NCBI GenBank assembly: GCA_947598455.1
Contig: CANQFI010000027.1
Location: forward strand, 1-15,972
Source: an uncultured Bacilli bacterium
Lineage (GTDB): Bacteria > Bacillota_I > Bacilli_A > RF39 > UBA660
Length of the DNA: 15,972 nt
Direction of reading: 5' to 3'
This document shows positions 8,501 through 14,601 of the stretch, piece by piece. The notes below the pieces were generated by a model that ran no database searches, was not told where the DNA came from, and saw only the letters and a list, made by a program, of their open reading frames with translations. The first letter of the stretch is position 1. Every line of letters begins with the position of its first letter. The position numbers and the translations under genes were made by a program.

Positions 8501-9229
8501 GATGAAAGGGAAAAACAAATAATTGATTCTAAAGACTTAATTTCTGATGCCAAAGATTTATTAGTTAGTGATAAATATTCTCGTCTTGTTCTTAATACAA
8601 CTTATGAACCTGAAAGCAAAGAAACCTTTAATTTCTTAACATATTTAAAAAATGAACTAAAAGATAGCAAAGAAACTTACGTTGTCGGTGATTCAGCAAT
8701 GGCTTATGAAATGAGTAGTTCATTTCAAAATGAATTAAATTTTATTACAGTTTTAACAATTATCTTTATTTTTGTCGTAGTTGCCATAACATTTAAGTCT
8801 TTATTAATACCTATAACTTTAGTTTTAATAATTCAATGTGCTGTTTACTTAACAATGGGTATTTTAGCTTTCACAGGTGATGTCTATTTTATCTCAATTT
8901 TAATTGTTCAAAGTATTTTAATGGGTGCCACAATTGATTATGCTATTGTTTATACTTCTTATTATATAGAAGAACGTAAGAAAAACGATATTTCAACCTC
9001 AATTATCAATGCTTATAATCATTCAATTCATACTATTTTAACAAGTGCATCTATCTTAGTTCTATCAACTTTAATAGTAGGGTATTTATCAGAAGCTATC
9101 ACTGCTAAAATATGTTTATCTATATCGATGGGTTCATTCTGTTCAGCTGTTTTAATTCTTTTACTATTACCAGCTATTATTTCAGCTTTTGATAAGTACT
9201 TTATAAAACCAGTAAAAATAAAAAAATAA
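5579..9229 (+). CDS. MMPL/RND family exporter with a giant repeat-containing external domain
   Basis: A 1216-residue proton-driven RND-type membrane protein built of two homologous halves. Helices: TM1 about 11-30, a small external domain (31-148), TM2-6 about 150-303, TM7 about 328-346, a huge external domain (347-1050), and TM8-12 about 1053-1203. The proton-relay Asp-Tyr pair of MMPL proteins is present in both halves: D217-Y218 in MALSMDYSIMLMNRYR and D1120-Y1121 in GATIDYAIVYTSYY. These match the positions of Asp256-Tyr257 and Asp645-Tyr646 in mycobacterial MmpL3, so the pump core looks functional. Family substrates are lipids, lipopeptides or drugs; this one is unknown. The second external domain is about 700 residues against about 118 for the first, because of the repeats described separately. 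SD AAAGGGGG, spacing eight. It is monocistronic, with terminators on both sides, and no TetR regulator is adjacent. Confidence 0.92.
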   Translation: MKKITDFIVKFRYVLLVLFLILTGISFYLSDKVNVNYDMTEYLPKSSETKQGLNIMNDTFNTENSTLNVMFKDLTEEEKEETLTYLNNLTGVSDVDKKDKDEYTLYIITADADASSKSAANIYQEVTNKYEDTIVATSGDITSRNKDVLPFYVVVLAVLSALVILIIMSESYIEPFLFLTTILIAVVINKGTNIIFPTISNITNSIVAILQMALSMDYSIMLMNRYRLERETEKDKIKAMKKALYHAFSSISSSSITTIVGLLALVFMSFTIGKDLGFALAKGVVLSLLSIFTCLPGLIILFDKLIYKTKKKSPIIKLNLIGKISYKCRYVAIVLFLLIFIFSYIFKGHMNIVYTQSGTDEIEKVFALNNQMAVVYNNEDEELISKLCKNLNNYEKIDDVLCYSNTINESLPFDNLNNKLDSLGSNTEVEEYLLKIIYYHYYNPEEDNKMTLDEFIKFIQTTIYANKELQDKLDNNTKYDIDRLNNFSNSQNLNTKKSKEEIAKILSLDESLVTDIFTYYNSQNNNTKMSISEFVTFMNSYILKDPKYSKSIDQGTKDNLNMISKFTNKNTINNKLSANEISNLFNIDNNITSSLYTYYLLNSDLSNKMTLSTFTFFVNNNLINDSKYNNIIDQNQLALLNNLTDKTFITKEMTDEEVFAYAKSLGINPEMISQKLNGSTLKEYLASLEQLGLFNLGLFPEGTSSTSTSPYNLVNILIGLSNNPMLLNLDSATITKLNLAKTIMDSTLNDTSYSYSELSELLGLDLTTTKGIYALLYNNDLKLTPLEFINFILEHQNDESIKNNINSNIINELTLLKNIITNTLNNTKYNSNELKKLLTIQNDNLNLIYSLYDINVNKKDIKISLYDFINLLTNNIMNDKNYSSLFTKDNKDKLNSLKKIVTNTLNNKTYSKDEIYNSLSSLSNGLDKNLFDLIYIYYGSVNNYDNSYTLTIEEFVKYLNTNILVDQRFKEFITDEREKQIIDSKDLISDAKDLLVSDKYSRLVLNTTYEPESKETFNFLTYLKNELKDSKETYVVGDSAMAYEMSSSFQNELNFITVLTIIFIFVVVAITFKSLLIPITLVLIIQCAVYLTMGILAFTGDVYFISILIVQSILMGATIDYAIVYTSYYIEERKKNDISTSIINAYNHSIHTILTSASILVLSTLIVGYLSEAITAKICLSISMGSFCSAVLILLLLPAIISAFDKYFIKPVKIKK
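6875..8563 (+). repeat. About seven ~80-residue EF-hand-like repeats in the MMPL external domain
   Basis: Within residues 433-995 a unit of about 80 residues recurs. It has an aromatic helix (IIYYHYY, DIFTYY, SLYTYY, GIYALLY, LIYSLY, LIYIYY), an Asn/Asp-rich loop, a hexamer-like core KMTLDEF, and a later helix with LNN and an 'E-I/L-xx-L' end. The core recurs at K449 MTLDEF, K528 MSISEF, K608 MTLSTF, K782 LTPLEF, K862 ISLYDF and T949 LTIEEF, spaced 79, 80, 174, 80 and 87. The 174 gap holds one degenerate copy. Two units share an exact 21-base direct repeat (8037-8057 and 8280-8300, 243 bases apart), so duplication is partly recent or conserved. The first copy resembles a calcium EF-hand loop: N443, E445, D447, N448, M450, T451 and E454 fall on positions 1, 3, 5, 6, 8, 9 and 12. 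Confidence 0.8.
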
Positions 9230-9263
9230 AGTGATTCTACACAATAGAGTCACTTTATCTTTT
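9226..9263 (+). terminator. Intrinsic terminator overlapping the MMPL stop codon
   Basis: A 14-base stem (9226-9239 with 9245-9258, one G-U pair, loop CACAA) contains the TAA stop at 9227-9229 and is followed by TCTTTT. The T run is modest, but the long stem and position support termination. Confidence 0.75.
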
Positions 9264-9412
9264 AAATTTATAATAAAATATATATTTTAACTTACAATAC
9301 AATGAAAGTTTATATGTTAATATTTTTATTATTCTTTATAAAAAAATTACATAATTTTATTAAGTTAAGAAAAGTATTTTATTATATATACTATACTTTA
9401 TGCTCTAGCTAT

Positions 9413-9439
9413 AAAACAAATCCAAAAGATTTGTTTTTT
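9413..9439. terminator. Terminator of the minus-strand PopT gene, probably bidirectional
   Basis: AAAACAAATC (9413-9422) pairs perfectly with GATTTGTTTT (9428-9437) around CAAAA. Read on the minus strand it directly follows the popT stop and ends in four Ts. Read on the plus strand it ends in six Ts, so it can also stop read-through from the convergent MMPL gene. Confidence 0.8.
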
Positions 9440-9441
9440 CT

Positions 9442-10263
9442 TTAATCAAAATACTTTCCTATAATAAAACCTATTCCTAAAAAAACTAAATTAATTATTA
9501 AACTATTTAAAGAATAATTATTTTTTAAGATATTAATTAGTAATAAACCAATTGATGATATTGTAAAACCTAAAATAATATAAAAACTTTTAATTCGATA
9601 TTTATTTAATAATTTATCAATTATTTTAGAAAAAAATACAATTCCTAAAAAAATACCAATACCAAAAGGAAAAAGAACTCCCAAACTAGATATAAATAAA
9701 TCAGGTCTTGTTAAATTACCAAATGATTCAATAATTAAATTATAATAACCTAACATCATCAAAATCATAGTTCCACTAATTCCAGGAATAATCATCGTAA
9801 GTGCTTCAATAATTCCTAATAATCCAAGAATCATCACCTTACTATGAGATACATTATTTAGTTTTAAATGACTACTTAAAATAGCTACCAATAAAATAAA
9901 TATAATTGGTATTAACATCAAATTAATATTAATAAGATTAACTTCTTTTTTAACTTCTTTTAAAATATTTGGTATTCCTCCAATTATAAGCCCAATAAAT
10001 AGTAACATCGTTGGCAAATAAAAGTTAAATAGGGCATAGTTAATTATTTTACTAAACAAAATGATTGCTATCATAATTCCTATTCCTAATCTAAGTAAAA
10101 ATAAAAAATTATTTTTTATATCTTTAAAAAAATTACTAATAGCATCAATACTTTTATCATAAACATTTAAACTTATTGCCATCATTCCTCCAGAAACTCC
10201 CGGTATTATTTTTCCTATACCTATAATAATCCCTTTTATTATTAAAGTAATTGTTTCTTTCAT
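9442..10263 (-). CDS. popT: DUF368 family polyprenyl-phosphate transporter (PopT-like)
   Basis: A 273-residue polytopic membrane protein with the two half-repeats of DUF368: IIPGVSGGMMAIS (PGVSGG at 21-26) and MIIPGISGTMILMMLGYY (160-174), each in a re-entrant or helix-break context. Work on this family has shown DUF368 proteins (PopT) move undecaprenyl phosphate back across the membrane, so that the lipid carrier can be reused for peptidoglycan and other wall polymers; the DedA member UptA does the same job. Length is normal for the shorter members. The start at 10263 has an excellent SD, AGGGAGGA on the minus strand (10267-10274). It is monocistronic, divergent from the GntR operon and convergent with the MMPL gene. 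Its promoter should lie in 10275-10330, but I see only weak hexamers there. Confidence 0.88.
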   Translation of the reverse strand: MKETITLIIKGIIIGIGKIIPGVSGGMMAISLNVYDKSIDAISNFFKDIKNNFLFLLRLGIGIMIAIILFSKIINYALFNFYLPTMLLFIGLIIGGIPNILKEVKKEVNLININLMLIPIIFILLVAILSSHLKLNNVSHSKVMILGLLGIIEALTMIIPGISGTMILMMLGYYNLIIESFGNLTRPDLFISSLGVLFPFGIGIFLGIVFFSKIIDKLLNKYRIKSFYIILGFTISSIGLLLINILKNNYSLNSLIINLVFLGIGFIIGKYFD

Positions 10264-10328
10264 GAATCCTCCCTAAATACTTAATATTTAATAATTAATA
10301 TGCAAAGTAAAAGGAAGATATTTTTATA

Positions 10329-10357
10329 TTGACAGCTGTATATAATCTGTATATACT
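10329..10357 (+). promoter_or_regulatory. Strong sigma-A promoter of the GntR-ABC operon
   Basis: Consensus TTGACA (10329-10334), a spacer of exactly 17, and TATACT (10352-10357). Transcription would start near 10364, giving a leader of about 18 bases with SD GAGGTGAT (10371-10378) before ATG 10382. Confidence 0.85.
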
Positions 10358-10368
10358 ATATATATACA
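10336..10368 (+). promoter_or_regulatory. Probable operator of the GntR regulator
   Basis: CTGTATATA occurs twice in tandem (10336-10344 and 10347-10355), 11 bases apart, about one helical turn. The second copy forms a dyad with TATATACA (10361-10368): TGTATATA (10348-10355), five bases, then TATATACA. The sites cover the spacer, the -10 box and the start point, so binding would block RNA polymerase. Autoregulation by the GntR protein encoded next is inferred from position. Confidence 0.65.
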
Positions 10369-10381
10369 AAGAGGTGATTAG

Positions 10382-10759
10382 ATGGAAATAATAATTAGTA
10401 ATTCAAGTGGAGTCCCTATCTATGAACAAATAAAAGAACAAATAAAAGTTAAAATAGTTTCTAATGAACTAAAAGAAAATGATTTATTACCATCTATAAG
10501 AGCTTTAGCCAAGGATCTTCATTGTAGTGTTATAACAACTAAAAATGCTTATGAAGAATTAGTTAGTGAAGGGTATGTTAAAAATATTCCATCTAAAGGC
10601 TTTTATGTTGCTAAAATAAATAAAGAAGTCGCTTTAGAAGAACAACTTAATAAAATAGAAGAATTAATAGACAAAGCCGTTACTATTGCTAAAATGAATA
10701 ATATCGAAGAAAAAACTTTAACTGAAATGTTAAATATATTATATGAGGAGGATAAATAA
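10382..10759 (+). CDS. GntR family transcriptional regulator, YtrA subfamily
   Basis: A 125-residue DNA-binding protein. An N-terminal winged helix-turn-helix (about 10-77) has the GntR signatures VPIYEQIKEQI, LPSIRALAKDL (36-46), TTKNAYEELVSEGY and the wing IPSKGFYV (69-76). Only about 48 residues follow, a short helical C-terminus that probably dimerises. This lack of a ligand-binding domain marks the YtrA subfamily, whose genes usually sit in front of ABC-transporter genes and repress them. That is the arrangement here: the ATPase gene starts two bases after the stop. Strong promoter, overlapping dyad and SD are described separately. The inducing signal cannot be read from sequence. In Bacillus the ytr operon responds to wall-active antibiotics, which is only a hint. 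Confidence 0.93.
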   Translation: MEIIISNSSGVPIYEQIKEQIKVKIVSNELKENDLLPSIRALAKDLHCSVITTKNAYEELVSEGYVKNIPSKGFYVAKINKEVALEEQLNKIEELIDKAVTIAKMNNIEEKTLTEMLNILYEEDK

Positions 10760-10761
10760 AA

Positions 10762-11619
10762 ATGGTTAATGTTTTAGAAATAAAAGATTTATGTCAAAAG
10801 TATGATGATTTCGCATTAAAAAATGTAACATTTAGTTTACCTAAAGGTATGATTATGGGGTTTATTGGTGAAAATGGAGCTGGCAAAACTACTACAATAA
10901 AAGCTATCTTAAACATTATTAAATCATATAGTGGTGATATAAAAATCTTTGGTTTAGATAATCGTCATGATGATCCAAAAATAAAAGAAGAAATTGGTGT
11001 TGTTTTAGACGATATGTTTTTTCCCGAAATTCTTACACCAAATGATATAAATAATACCATGCAAAATATTTATAAAAATTGGGATAAAAAAATGTTTTAT
11101 AATTACTTAAAAGATTTTTCTTTATTACCCAATAAACAAATTAAAACTTTTTCTAAAGGTATGAGAAAAAAGCTTGAAATTGCTACTGCTTTATCTCATC
11201 ATCCAAAACTATTAATTTTAGATGAACCAACCTCAGGTCTAGATCCTGTTGCTCGTGCTGAAGTTATTGAAATTTTTCAGGAATTTATTCAAAATGAAGA
11301 ATGTTCCATCTTTTTATCAAGTCATATTACAACTGATTTAGAACATATTGCTGATTACATAACTTTTATTAATAATGGTGAAATAGTCTTATGTAAAACT
11401 TGTGACGAATTAAAAGAACAATATGGTATTGTAAAATGTAATGAAACAGAATTTAAAAAGATAAATAAAAAAGATTATCTCAAATATCGTAAAGAAAAAT
11501 ATTCTTATGATGTTTTAGTCGAAAATAAAAAAGAGTTTAAAAAGAAATATAAAGTAGATGTTATTGATAACATAACTTTAGATGATTTAATGGTTTTAAT
11601 GATTAAGGGGGCAGAGTAA
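10762..11619 (+). CDS. ABC transporter ATP-binding protein
   Basis: A 285-residue ATPase subunit on the cytoplasmic side. Walker A is GENGAGKT (36-43), the signature is FSKGMRKK (130-137, an FSKGM variant of LSGGQ), Walker B is LLILDEPTSGLDP (150-162), and the switch His is H188 in SSHI. The Q-loop position reads GVVLDDMFF (79-87), with Asp instead of Gln, as I recall being common in ATPases next to YtrA-type regulators. The region after about 205 is a lysine-rich C-terminal extension with YKVDVIDNITLDDLM near the end, typical of ABC-2 export ATPases. SD GAGGAGGAT (10745-10753) lies inside the end of the gntR gene, and the stop overlaps the permease start by one base (TAATG). It should pair with the next gene product. 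Substrate unknown. Confidence 0.94.
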   Translation: MVNVLEIKDLCQKYDDFALKNVTFSLPKGMIMGFIGENGAGKTTTIKAILNIIKSYSGDIKIFGLDNRHDDPKIKEEIGVVLDDMFFPEILTPNDINNTMQNIYKNWDKKMFYNYLKDFSLLPNKQIKTFSKGMRKKLEIATALSHHPKLLILDEPTSGLDPVARAEVIEIFQEFIQNEECSIFLSSHITTDLEHIADYITFINNGEIVLCKTCDELKEQYGIVKCNETEFKKINKKDYLKYRKEKYSYDVLVENKKEFKKKYKVDVIDNITLDDLMVLMIKGAE

Positions 11620-12251
11620 TGTTAGGTTTTATAAAAAAAGATTTTGCTATGATAAAAAGTAATTTTAAAATATTATTTATTCTTTTTATCTTCTATGGTA
11701 TATTAGCTATTAATGATAGTATGGATATCTCATTTATTTTACCATTCATTTGTGTCATGATTATGATTTCCACCTTTAGCTATGATGAATTTAATAACTG
11801 GAATGCCTATACTGTATCTCTTCCTAATGGTCGTGTAAATAGTGTTAAAGCTAAATATTTAGCAACGCTTCTTATGATTACAATTACTTCTATAATAACA
11901 ATACTATTATCTTTAATTATTATAATTATTAAAAAGCAACCAATCGTATACGAAGAAATGTTAGCTACAATGACTGGAACAATTGTTGGAACTGTATTAG
12001 TCTTATCATTTATGTATCCAATTATTTATAAATATGGAATAGAGAAAGCTCGTATTGTTATTTTTGTAATTATTATTGGTATAATCTTTTTAGGAGGCCT
12101 TATATTTAAATTTATAGATCTTTCAATTTTAGGTAAAGGAATATCAATCATTGAAGATTATCTCATTTTAATTATTATCTTAATAACTTTATTTATTCTA
12201 TATATTTCTTATAGAATATCTTTAAGAATAAATATCAAAAAAGAATATTAA
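11619..12251 (+). CDS. ABC-2 type transporter permease
   Basis: A 210-residue membrane protein with about six helices (17-32, 38-53, 81-104, 118-138, 145-166, 180-200). The cytoplasmic segment FSYDEFNNWNAYTVSLPNGR (53-72), followed by VKAKY, is a hallmark of the small ABC-2 permeases found beside YtrA-type regulators. It would form the pore, probably as a homodimer, with two copies of the ATPase encoded just upstream. The ATG overlaps the ATPase stop by one base, and a GGGGGC-type SD lies inside the ATPase gene, so the two are translationally coupled. It is the last gene of the operon: a long hairpin terminator follows. Export of a peptide or an envelope stress agent is plausible, but the substrate is not visible from sequence. 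Confidence 0.9.
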   Translation: MLGFIKKDFAMIKSNFKILFILFIFYGILAINDSMDISFILPFICVMIMISTFSYDEFNNWNAYTVSLPNGRVNSVKAKYLATLLMITITSIITILLSLIIIIIKKQPIVYEEMLATMTGTIVGTVLVLSFMYPIIYKYGIEKARIVIFVIIIGIIFLGGLIFKFIDLSILGKGISIIEDYLILIIILITLFILYISYRISLRINIKKEY

Positions 12252-12276
12252 TAAGTAAATAGCTAATATAAATAAC

Positions 12277-12313
12277 AAAAAAACAAATTAAAAAAAATTA
12301 AATTTGTTTTTTT
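12277..12313 (+). terminator. Intrinsic terminator of the GntR-ABC operon
   Basis: AAAAAAACAAATT (12277-12289) pairs perfectly over 13 bases with AATTTGTTTTTTT (12301-12313), loop of 11. The symmetric A and T runs would let it also work from the other strand. Confidence 0.88.
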
Positions 12314-12372
12314 AATTGTCAAAAAATATCAACAGTCCAAAAATAATGTTATTTAAATATTAAAAAGTGGTA

Positions 12373-12382
12373 TGCTTATATT
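12373..12382 (+). promoter_or_regulatory. Extended -10 promoter of the deacetylase gene
   Basis: TG (12373-12374), one base, then TTATAT (12376-12381) fits an extended -10. The -35 region is weak (TTAAAT at about 12353). It lies between the operon terminator and the SD AGGAG (12412-12416), where a promoter is needed. Confidence 0.45.
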
Positions 12383-12426
12383 AGATAAAAACTTAATATT
12401 TGCTTTTTATTAGGAGTAAGAATAGT

Positions 12427-13848
12427 ATGAAAACATTACACATTTTTAAAAAAAAGATTATTTTATTTATTGTAATTACAATTTTATTATTAGTTACTGG
12501 AATTCCTTTGTTATTTTATTTTTCATCTCCTAAATTAGAATTACAAGGTGATGAAGAAATTACTATAAATTATTCTGAAGATTATGAAGAACCAGGTGTA
12601 ACTGCTACTTATTATGGCAAAGATATTTCAAAAGAAGTTAAAATAACTGGGGATGTTGATGTTTATACACCAGGTACATACAAAATAAAATATAGTTTAA
12701 AAAAAGGGATATATAAAAAGACAAAAGAACGTATTATTATTGTTTATGATAATCGTCCTAAAGATACGGAAGCTCCAATAATAACTTTAAATGGTAATAC
12801 AGATGTTACTATCTGTCCTAATAAATCTTATGAAGAAGAAGGATATACCGCTACAGATAATGTCGATGGTGATTTAACCGCCAATGTTACTATAACAACT
12901 AACGATAATAAAATAATTTATACCGTCAAAGACTCATCAGGTAATACTAGTACACTTGAAAGAACAATTACTTACACAGATGTTACTAAACCTAAAATAA
13001 CTTTAAAAGGTAATAGTTCTTCAACTATTTATTTAAATTCTCCATATACTGATCCAGGTATTACTGTATCTGATAATTGTGATGCTAATTTAACTAGTCA
13101 AGTTAAAGTAACTAATAATGTTAATCCTAATCAAATTGGTACTTACCAAGTTATTTATGAAGTAACTGATAATTCAGGAAATACCGCTAAAGTAATACGT
13201 ACAGTTACAGTGACAAAACCAGTTCAAGGAGGAGTTATTTATCTTACATTTGATGATGGCCCAAATGAAGGTACAACCAACGTTATATTAGATATTTTAA
13301 AAGAAGAGGGTGTTAAAGCTACATTTTTTGTAACCAATCGTGGTCCTGATTATTTAATTAAAAGAGAATATGATGAAGGTCACACAATCGCCCTTCATAC
13401 AGCTACTCATAATTATGCTACTGTTTATTCCTCAGTTGATGGCTATTTTAATGATTTACAAATTGTTCATGATCGTGTTTTAAATTTAACCGGTGTTGAT
13501 TCAAAAATAATTAGATTTCCTGGTGGAAGTAGTAATACTGTCAGTCGTAATTATAGTAAAGGAATTATGACAATTCTAACTCAAGAAGTAACGGCGAGAG
13601 GTTATCGTTATTTTGATTGGAATGTTGATAGTAATGACGCTGGTGGTGCAAATAATAAGACAACTGTCTACAACAATGTTATAAAAAATCTAAGTAATAA
13701 AAGAATTAATATGATATTAATGCATGATATAAAGCCTCAAACTCGTGATGCTTTACGCGATATAATCAGTTACGCGAAAGCTAATAATTTTACTTTCGCT
13801 ACTATCGATGAATCAACTCCACCAGTTCATCATGGTATTAATAATTAA
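12427..13848 (+). CDS. Membrane-anchored polysaccharide deacetylase with three Ig-like domains
   Basis: A 473-residue surface enzyme. One N-terminal helix (about 10-32) after a basic start anchors it with the rest outside. Three Ig-like domains of the DUF5011 type follow (about 36-108, 114-184, 186-263), showing the repeated 'PGV/EGY/PGI-T' and 'VKDSSGN / VTDNSGN' patterns. The C-terminal NodB deacetylase domain has all five motifs: TFDDGP (274-279), HTATH with H324 and H328, RFPGGSS (363-369), DWNVD (398-402) and LMHD with H433. Metal ligands D277, H324 and H328 are intact. The family removes acetyl groups from N-acetylglucosamine in peptidoglycan or other surface glycans, often lowering lysozyme sensitivity. 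ATG 12427 (SD AGGAG, spacing 10) is preferred to TTG 12400, which lies upstream of that SD. It has its own promoter and no strong terminator. Confidence 0.93.
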   Translation: MKTLHIFKKKIILFIVITILLLVTGIPLLFYFSSPKLELQGDEEITINYSEDYEEPGVTATYYGKDISKEVKITGDVDVYTPGTYKIKYSLKKGIYKKTKERIIIVYDNRPKDTEAPIITLNGNTDVTICPNKSYEEEGYTATDNVDGDLTANVTITTNDNKIIYTVKDSSGNTSTLERTITYTDVTKPKITLKGNSSSTIYLNSPYTDPGITVSDNCDANLTSQVKVTNNVNPNQIGTYQVIYEVTDNSGNTAKVIRTVTVTKPVQGGVIYLTFDDGPNEGTTNVILDILKEEGVKATFFVTNRGPDYLIKREYDEGHTIALHTATHNYATVYSSVDGYFNDLQIVHDRVLNLTGVDSKIIRFPGGSSNTVSRNYSKGIMTILTQEVTARGYRYFDWNVDSNDAGGANNKTTVYNNVIKNLSNKRINMILMHDIKPQTRDALRDIISYAKANNFTFATIDESTPPVHHGINN

Positions 13849-13866
13849 TACTTTTTATAGTATAAT
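13838..13866 (+). promoter_or_regulatory. Candidate promoter of the MmcQ/YjbR gene
   Basis: TTAATA (13838-13843) and a perfect TATAAT (13861-13866) are 17 bases apart. The -35 overlaps the end of the deacetylase gene. It could add to read-through from that gene, since no terminator separates them. Confidence 0.5.
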
Positions 13867-13889
13867 AAATAATTATTAATGGAGGCTTT

Positions 13890-14558
13890 ATGAATATCGA
13901 AGAAGAAATATTTAAAAAAAGAGTAATTCAATATGATAAATTAATTTCTTATGGTTTTACCAAAGTAAATAATAATTACATAATATCTAAAACTATTTTA
14001 AATAGTTCTTTTCGTCTTGATATAAAAATAACCAAAAATGGTAGAGTAGAAGGTCATATCTTTGATTTAAATTTTAATGAAGAATATTTTAATTATCGTA
14101 TAAAAACGCAAACAGGGGAATATGTTGGTAAAGTTCGTCAAGAATTTATTAATTTTCTTAATGATATCAAAGATAAATGTACGACTAGTAATAACTTTGT
14201 CTATCCCCAAACCAATCGTTTAGTTAAATTAATTTTCGAAGAATTTAATGACACTCCTGAGTTTCCTTGGAAAAATGATGACTCAGCTATCTTCAGAAAT
14301 CCTTTAACTAAAAAGTGGTATGCCTTAGTTATGAATATTGATCGAAGTAGATTTAGTCATGATACAGGTAATGTTGAAGTCTTAAATCTTAAACTTGATG
14401 AAAAAGAAATTCAAGATTTATTATCAAAAGATGGGTATTATAAAGCATATCATATGAATAAAACAAAATGGATTACAATTACTTTAGATGATACTTTATC
14501 TGATGAAGTAATACTGAATCATCTTAAAGAAAGTCATACTTATTCAAATAAGAAATAA
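13890..14558 (+). CDS. MmcQ/YjbR family DNA-binding-like protein
   Basis: A 222-residue cytoplasmic protein of two domains. The C-terminal part (about 107-218) is the MmcQ/YjbR (CyaY-like) fold: PEFPWKNDDSAIFRN (123-137), KKWYALVMNI (141-150), VLNLKLDEKEI (164-174) and GYYKAYHMNKTKWITITLD (182-200). These are the usual Trp/Lys-rich family signatures. The first ~100 residues form the N-terminal extension seen in many Firmicutes members, with beta strands such as FRLDIKITKNGRVEGHIFD. The family is often called DNA-binding because of its fold, but its true role is not established. Start 13890 has GGAGG (13881-13885) with a short spacing. It is followed after 43 bases by the next gene, probably in the same transcript. 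Confidence 0.88.
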   Translation: MNIEEEIFKKRVIQYDKLISYGFTKVNNNYIISKTILNSSFRLDIKITKNGRVEGHIFDLNFNEEYFNYRIKTQTGEYVGKVRQEFINFLNDIKDKCTTSNNFVYPQTNRLVKLIFEEFNDTPEFPWKNDDSAIFRNPLTKKWYALVMNIDRSRFSHDTGNVEVLNLKLDEKEIQDLLSKDGYYKAYHMNKTKWITITLDDTLSDEVILNHLKESHTYSNKK

Positions 14559-14601
14559 ATGCTATACGAAATATTTTAAAATATAGATAAGGAAAAATTC
14601 G

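Noticed and set aside
6875..8563. CRISPR array or DNA-level tandem repeat
   Set aside because: The periodicity is at protein level with diverged codons and an unbroken reading frame; only one 21-base exact repeat was found.
9371..9399. AAAGTAT ... ATACTTT inverted repeat between the convergent genes
   Set aside because: Seven-base AT-only arms with a long loop; two better terminators flank it.
12400..12426. TTG 12400 as start of the deacetylase
   Set aside because: The SD AGGAG at 12412-12416 lies downstream of it and fits ATG 12427.
14571..14584. Perfect palindrome ATATTTTAAAATAT before the 14602 gene
   Set aside because: All A and T, expected by chance in this DNA, and not placed relative to a clear promoter.
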